Below are positions 6,798-8,795 of a stretch of DNA of 8,795 nucleotides, piece by piece. Both the position numbers and the translations under genes were made by a program. Source of the DNA: an uncultured Prevotella sp. GTDB taxonomy: Bacteria > Bacteroidota > Bacteroidia > Bacteroidales > Bacteroidaceae. The notes under the pieces were generated by a model. That model saw nothing but the letters and a program-made list of their open reading frames with translations. It did no database searches and was not told where the DNA came from. Every line of letters starts with the position of its first letter. Position 1 is the stretch's first letter. The stretch lies in assembly GCA_900557255.1 (NCBI GenBank), contig USSA01000120.1, positions 1 through 8,795 on the forward strand. Direction: 5' to 3'.

Positions 6798-6889
6798 ATG
6801 GTTGTACAGCTAAAAGGTATATGGTTGTACAACTAAAAGGTTTATGGTTGTACAACTATAAGGGTTGTAGTTGTACGATTAAAAGGTGT
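6798..6889 (+). repeat. Four tandem 23-bp units around GTTGTACAAC
   Basis: Unit starts are at 6798, 6821, 6844 and 6867. The core GTTGTACAACTAAAAGG includes a perfect 10-bp palindrome in units 2 and 3. Unit 1 has one change in it (GTTGTACAGC) and unit 4 has two (GTTGTACGAT). It starts at the edge of the terminator. The unit length is not a multiple of three and stops occur in the frames, so it is not coding. Confidence 0.85.
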
Positions 6890-6973
6890 TGTCACTAGGC
6901 TCGGCAGAGCTGCTGACTGCAGTCGGCAGAGCTGCTGACTAGGCTCAGCAGGTCTGCTGAGCCTAGTGGCAAC
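6888..6973. repeat. 86-bp imperfect palindrome built of 22-bp units
   Basis: The segment is symmetric about 6930.5, with 35 of 43 positions complementary by my count and several of the rest G-T. Inside it three cores, GCAGAGCTGC, GCAGAGCTGC and GCAGGTCTGC, lie exactly 22 bp apart (6904, 6926, 6948). The right third is itself a perfect 14-bp inverted repeat with a 2-nt loop (6938-6967). It could form a long hairpin or cruciform, or three small hairpins. Confidence 0.8.
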
Positions 6974-6975
6974 CT

Positions 6976-7060
6976 TCGAGAAGCAGTCTCCTTCAACTCG
7001 AGAAGCAGTCTCCTAAAACTAAAAGAGATGTCTCTTTGAACCCAAAGAAACGTCTTCTTT
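6976..7060. repeat. Four dyad units at 22-23-bp spacing
   Basis: TCGAGAAGCAGTCTCCT occurs at 6976 and 6998, 22 bp apart. Two further dyads follow: AAAGAGATGTCTCTTT (7022-7037) and AAAGAAACGTCTTCTTT (7044-7060). Centres are near 6984, 7006, 7029.5 and 7052. The four share the form purine-rich arm, short centre, GTCT-type arm. Changes in one arm are matched in the other. Confidence 0.7.
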
Positions 7061-7123
7061 CGCTTATTCAATCATATCCTTTCGCTTATTCAATCATAAT
7101 CTTCTGCTTATTCAAACATCTGA
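7058..7123 (+). repeat. Three tandem 22-bp CGCTTATTCAA units
   Basis: Units start at 7058, 7080 and 7102. The first two share TTTCGCTTATTCAATCATA, and the third keeps GCTTATTCAA with changes around it. No dyad symmetry is evident, unlike the preceding units, but the 22-bp period is retained. Confidence 0.75.
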
Positions 7124-7176
7124 ATTCTCCAGCAGAACTATCTTCTTCCCCCGGAAGAGCCGGATGCTTTGTAGAA

Positions 7177-7350
7177 CTAACCTTTCTGGCGGGAGATGAA
7201 GATGCCGCCTTGGGCTGAAGTCTTATCTACTTGCTGGCCATTGAGATTATAGATAATCTCTTTCTCATCCTTTTTATGAAGGGTAGGAGAGACGATGAAA
7301 GTTGTGCCGGAAACAATGTCGAAGCGGATGATTTTTTTGGCAAAAAAATC
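7177..7350 (-). pseudogene. C-terminal remnant of a secreted-protein gene
   Basis: Read on the minus strand, an open frame of 57 codons ends in TAG at 7179-7177. It ends with a tail containing EIIYNLNGQQVDK, then GGIFISRQKG and stop. A YNLNGQ-V-type motif about 20 residues before the stop is typical of the C-terminal tail of many Prevotella and Bacteroides secreted or surface proteins. The segment upstream of it (FDIVSGTTFIVSPT) fits the end of such a domain. No start codon, signal peptide or main domain remains: an in-frame TAG stands at 7353-7351, and the sequence beyond is A/T-rich without recognisable coding. It was below the length usually called as a gene. I read it as debris of a decayed gene whose 5' part is lost. 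The parent family cannot be named. Confidence 0.6.
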
Positions 7351-7351
7351 C

Positions 7352-7490
7352 TACTATTCTGTTCTTTTTTGCTACAAAAAACGCTCGTTTTAGCTGTTTC
7401 CGAACCTTCGTTAATACTGTCTGTTAACTGATGAAATCAGGCTGTTTTTTGTATTTTTTCACTTTGAACACAAATTAAACCATAAAAAAA
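7352..7490. other. A/T-rich spacer without gene
   Basis: This stretch lies between the gene remnant and the nuo promoter. It is A/T-rich with several runs of T and A. I see no gene, RNA or clear terminator in it. Short open frames on the plus strand across the remnant (starting TTG at 7036 or 7231) have no family features and overlap repeats or the remnant. Confidence 0.5.
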
Positions 7491-7521
7491 TGTGCTCTTT
7501 CAGAAAAAAGTGTTACCTTTG
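7491..7521 (+). promoter_or_regulatory. Promoter of the complex I operon
   Basis: TACCTTTG (7514-7521) matches the Bacteroidota -7 consensus TAnnTTTG exactly. The -33 position, 19 nt upstream, holds only TGTG (7491-7494), a weak match. Transcription would start near 7528 and give a leader of about 39 nt. That leader contains a 10-bp palindrome, ATAACGTTAT (7548-7557), and no Shine-Dalgarno sequence before the nuoA ATG. Confidence 0.7.
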
Positions 7522-7566
7522 CAACCGCTTAGAAGCATTTATATAAAATAACGTTATAACAAATTT

Positions 7567-7917
7567 ATGAACTTTACACTATTTATCACCGTTTTGCTGA
7601 CGGCTGTAACCTTGGTGGTGGCTGCTTATGTCATCGCGAAGTTGATCGGTCCTCGTTCATACAATCCGGTAAAGGGTGAACCTTTTGAGTGCGGTATTCC
7701 GACTCGTGGCAGCTCATGGTTGCCATCACACATCGGCTACTACCTCTTCGCCATCCTTTTCCTGATGTTTGACATCGAGACAGTATTGCTTTACCCATGG
7801 GCAGTCGTAGTTAAGCAGTTTGGATCTATGGCTCTCGTGAGCATCGGGTTCTTCCTGTTGGTATTGGTATTTGGCCTTGCATACGCTTGGCGGAAAGGAG
7901 CATTGGAATGGAAGTAA
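7567..7917 (+). CDS. nuoA: NADH-quinone oxidoreductase (complex I) subunit A
   Basis: Small membrane subunit of complex I, lying at the joint between the peripheral and membrane arms near the quinone site. The 116-residue protein has three hydrophobic segments (about 4-27, 55-78, 87-108). Between the first two is the conserved loop GEPFECGIPTRGS (37-49), with E41, C42 and G43. FDIETVLLYPWA (68-79) is the family signature in the second segment, with D69 and E71. The length is normal for NuoA. It is the first gene of the nuo operon, directly after a promoter, and overlaps nuoB by 10 bp, so the two are translationally linked. Confidence 0.96.
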   Translation: MNFTLFITVLLTAVTLVVAAYVIAKLIGPRSYNPVKGEPFECGIPTRGSSWLPSHIGYYLFAILFLMFDIETVLLYPWAVVVKQFGSMALVSIGFFLLVLVFGLAYAWRKGALEWK

Positions 7918-8633
7918 ACAAAAGAGCCTCTATCAAGAGTATTCCTTACGACGAGTTTAAGGACAATGATACCCTCGAAAAGATTGCGCAGGAGCTCAAT
8001 GAGGGTGGTGCTAACGTGGTAGTCGGTTCCCTTGATGCTGCCATCAACTGGGGACGCAGTAACTCACTCTGGTCTTTGACCTTCGGTACCTCTTGCTGTG
8101 GTATCGAGTTCATGGCTGTAGGTTGTGCGCGTTACGACTTCTCCCGTTTCGGTTTCGAGGTAACCCGTAACTCTCCACGTCAGGCAGACTTGATTATGTG
8201 TGCCGGTACTATTACCAATAAGATGGCACCTGTTTTCAAACGTTTGTACGATGAAATGGCTGAGCCTAAGTATGTGGTAGCTGTAGGTGGATGCACCATC
8301 TCTGGTGGTCCGTTCAAGAAGAGCTACAACGTGGTTCGTGGTATCAGCGAGTTGGTTCCTGTGGATGTTTACATCCCTGGATGTCCTCCACGCCCTGAGG
8401 CTATCCTTTACGGTATGATGCAGTTGCAGCGTAAGGTAAAGGTTGAGAAATTCTTCGGTGGTGCCAACCACAAGATGACCCAGGATGAGAAGAAACTCTC
8501 TATGAGCAAGGGTGGTCTTCGCGGCTTGAGCAACGAGAACCTCTCTGACAGCGAGAAGCTCGGACACAAGGAGCCTATCATCGTAACTGAAGTACCTGAG
8601 GATTTCGACCCTCAGAAAGGTCTAACTGATTAA
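7908..8633 (+). CDS. nuoB: NADH-quinone oxidoreductase (complex I) subunit B
   Basis: Peripheral-arm subunit that holds iron-sulphur cluster N2, the last electron carrier before quinone. The 241-residue protein has the tandem cysteines C63-C64 (TSCCGIE), C129 (GGCT) and C159 (PGCPPRPE) expected to bind the 4Fe-4S cluster, at almost the same positions as in E. coli NuoB. C98 is an extra, probably non-ligand cysteine. I chose ATG 7908. An AAAGGAG sequence (7894-7900) lies 7 nt before it, an unusually good Shine-Dalgarno site for this phylum, placed inside the end of nuoA. An upstream in-frame TTG (7887) would only add seven residues. The tail after about residue 180 is charged and longer than in E. 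coli. The gene overlaps nuoA by 10 bp. Confidence 0.96.
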   Translation: MEVNKRASIKSIPYDEFKDNDTLEKIAQELNEGGANVVVGSLDAAINWGRSNSLWSLTFGTSCCGIEFMAVGCARYDFSRFGFEVTRNSPRQADLIMCAGTITNKMAPVFKRLYDEMAEPKYVVAVGGCTISGGPFKKSYNVVRGISELVPVDVYIPGCPPRPEAILYGMMQLQRKVKVEKFFGGANHKMTQDEKKLSMSKGGLRGLSNENLSDSEKLGHKEPIIVTEVPEDFDPQKGLTD

Positions 8634-8652
8634 TATAATAAGGTATAAGAAC

Positions 8653-8795
8653 ATGAAACTGAATAATATTGAATTGAGTTTTGATAATTTCGCCTCTGAA
8701 ATGGCGAAGTTGAAGAACGAGAAGCATTTCGACTACCTTGTTACCATCATCGGTGAAGACTTCGGTGAGGAAGGTCTCGGATGTATCTATATTCT
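8653..8795 (+). CDS. nuoC: Complex I subunit C (or C/D fusion), 5' part only
   Basis: The first 47 codons of the next nuo gene, cut by the window end. It begins MKLNNIELSF and reaches HFDYLVTIIGEDFGEEGL, which resembles the beginning of the 30-kDa NuoC domain, where a conserved Y-L-V-x-I stretch follows a short N-terminal helix. It starts 19 bp after the nuoB stop, with a weak AAGG about 10 nt before the ATG. Many Bacteroidota carry nuoC and nuoD as one fused gene and lack nuoE, nuoF and nuoG. Neither can be tested here because the sequence stops. Confidence 0.8.
   Translation, partial: MKLNNIELSFDNFASEMAKLKNEKHFDYLVTIIGEDFGEEGLGCIYI

Noticed and set aside
6798..7123. CRISPR array
   Set aside because: Units are directly adjacent with no unique spacers, sequence changes from block to block, and no cas gene is in the window.
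7036..7431. Two small plus-strand open frames (60 and 66 codons)
   Set aside because: Both need TTG-type starts, cover repeats or the minus-strand remnant, and show no family features or ribosome binding site.
7887..7907. Earlier TTG start for nuoB
   Set aside because: ATG 7908 has AAAGGAG 7 nt upstream and places the cysteines at the E. coli-like positions 63, 64 and 129.

Overview
The window looks like chromosome of a gut Bacteroidota, most likely a Prevotella/Segatella (P. copri-like) strain. The reasons are the gene families, two good matches to the Bacteroidota -7 promoter element (TAnnTTTG), the general lack of Shine-Dalgarno sites before starts, a typical 'IYNLNGQ' secreted-protein tail on a gene remnant, and nuoA-nuoB-nuoC order. 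The species is inferred, not shown.

Bases 93-5252 hold a four-gene mannan-use cluster, all on the + strand. It encodes a secreted GH26 endo-beta-mannanase, a GH130 mannosylglucose phosphorylase, a GPH-type MFS sugar transporter and a cellobiose (mannobiose) 2-epimerase. Together they spell a known Bacteroides fragilis-type pathway. Mannan is cut outside the cytoplasm to mannobiose and taken up. The epimerase turns mannobiose into mannosyl-glucose, and phosphorolysis gives mannose-1-phosphate plus glucose. A hairpin with a U-tract after the phosphorylase may attenuate expression of the transporter and epimerase. A strong terminator closes the cluster at 5287-5326.

Bases 5322-6797 hold a second unit: a promoter, two tandem paralogous deoxynucleoside kinases, and an 18-bp-stem terminator. 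Bases 7491-8795 hold the start of a respiratory complex I operon: promoter, nuoA, nuoB overlapping it, and the first 47 codons of nuoC (or a nuoCD fusion), cut by the window edge.

The unusual content is between genes. Tandem heptamers (consensus TCAACAT) lie 8-16 nt before the start codon of five of the six genes in the first 6.1 kb, always in the same orientation relative to the gene. An inverted copy directly after the mannanase stop codon could pair with the array before the phosphorylase. The 700-bp gap between the second kinase and nuoA contains no intact gene. It holds a composite array of 22-23-bp units in several sequence families: four copies around GTTGTACAAC, an 86-bp imperfect palindrome, units whose two arms change together, and three CGCTTATTCAA units. 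It also holds a C-terminal fragment of a decayed secreted-protein gene on the minus strand. I cannot name this composite array, and it is the best candidate here for something undescribed.
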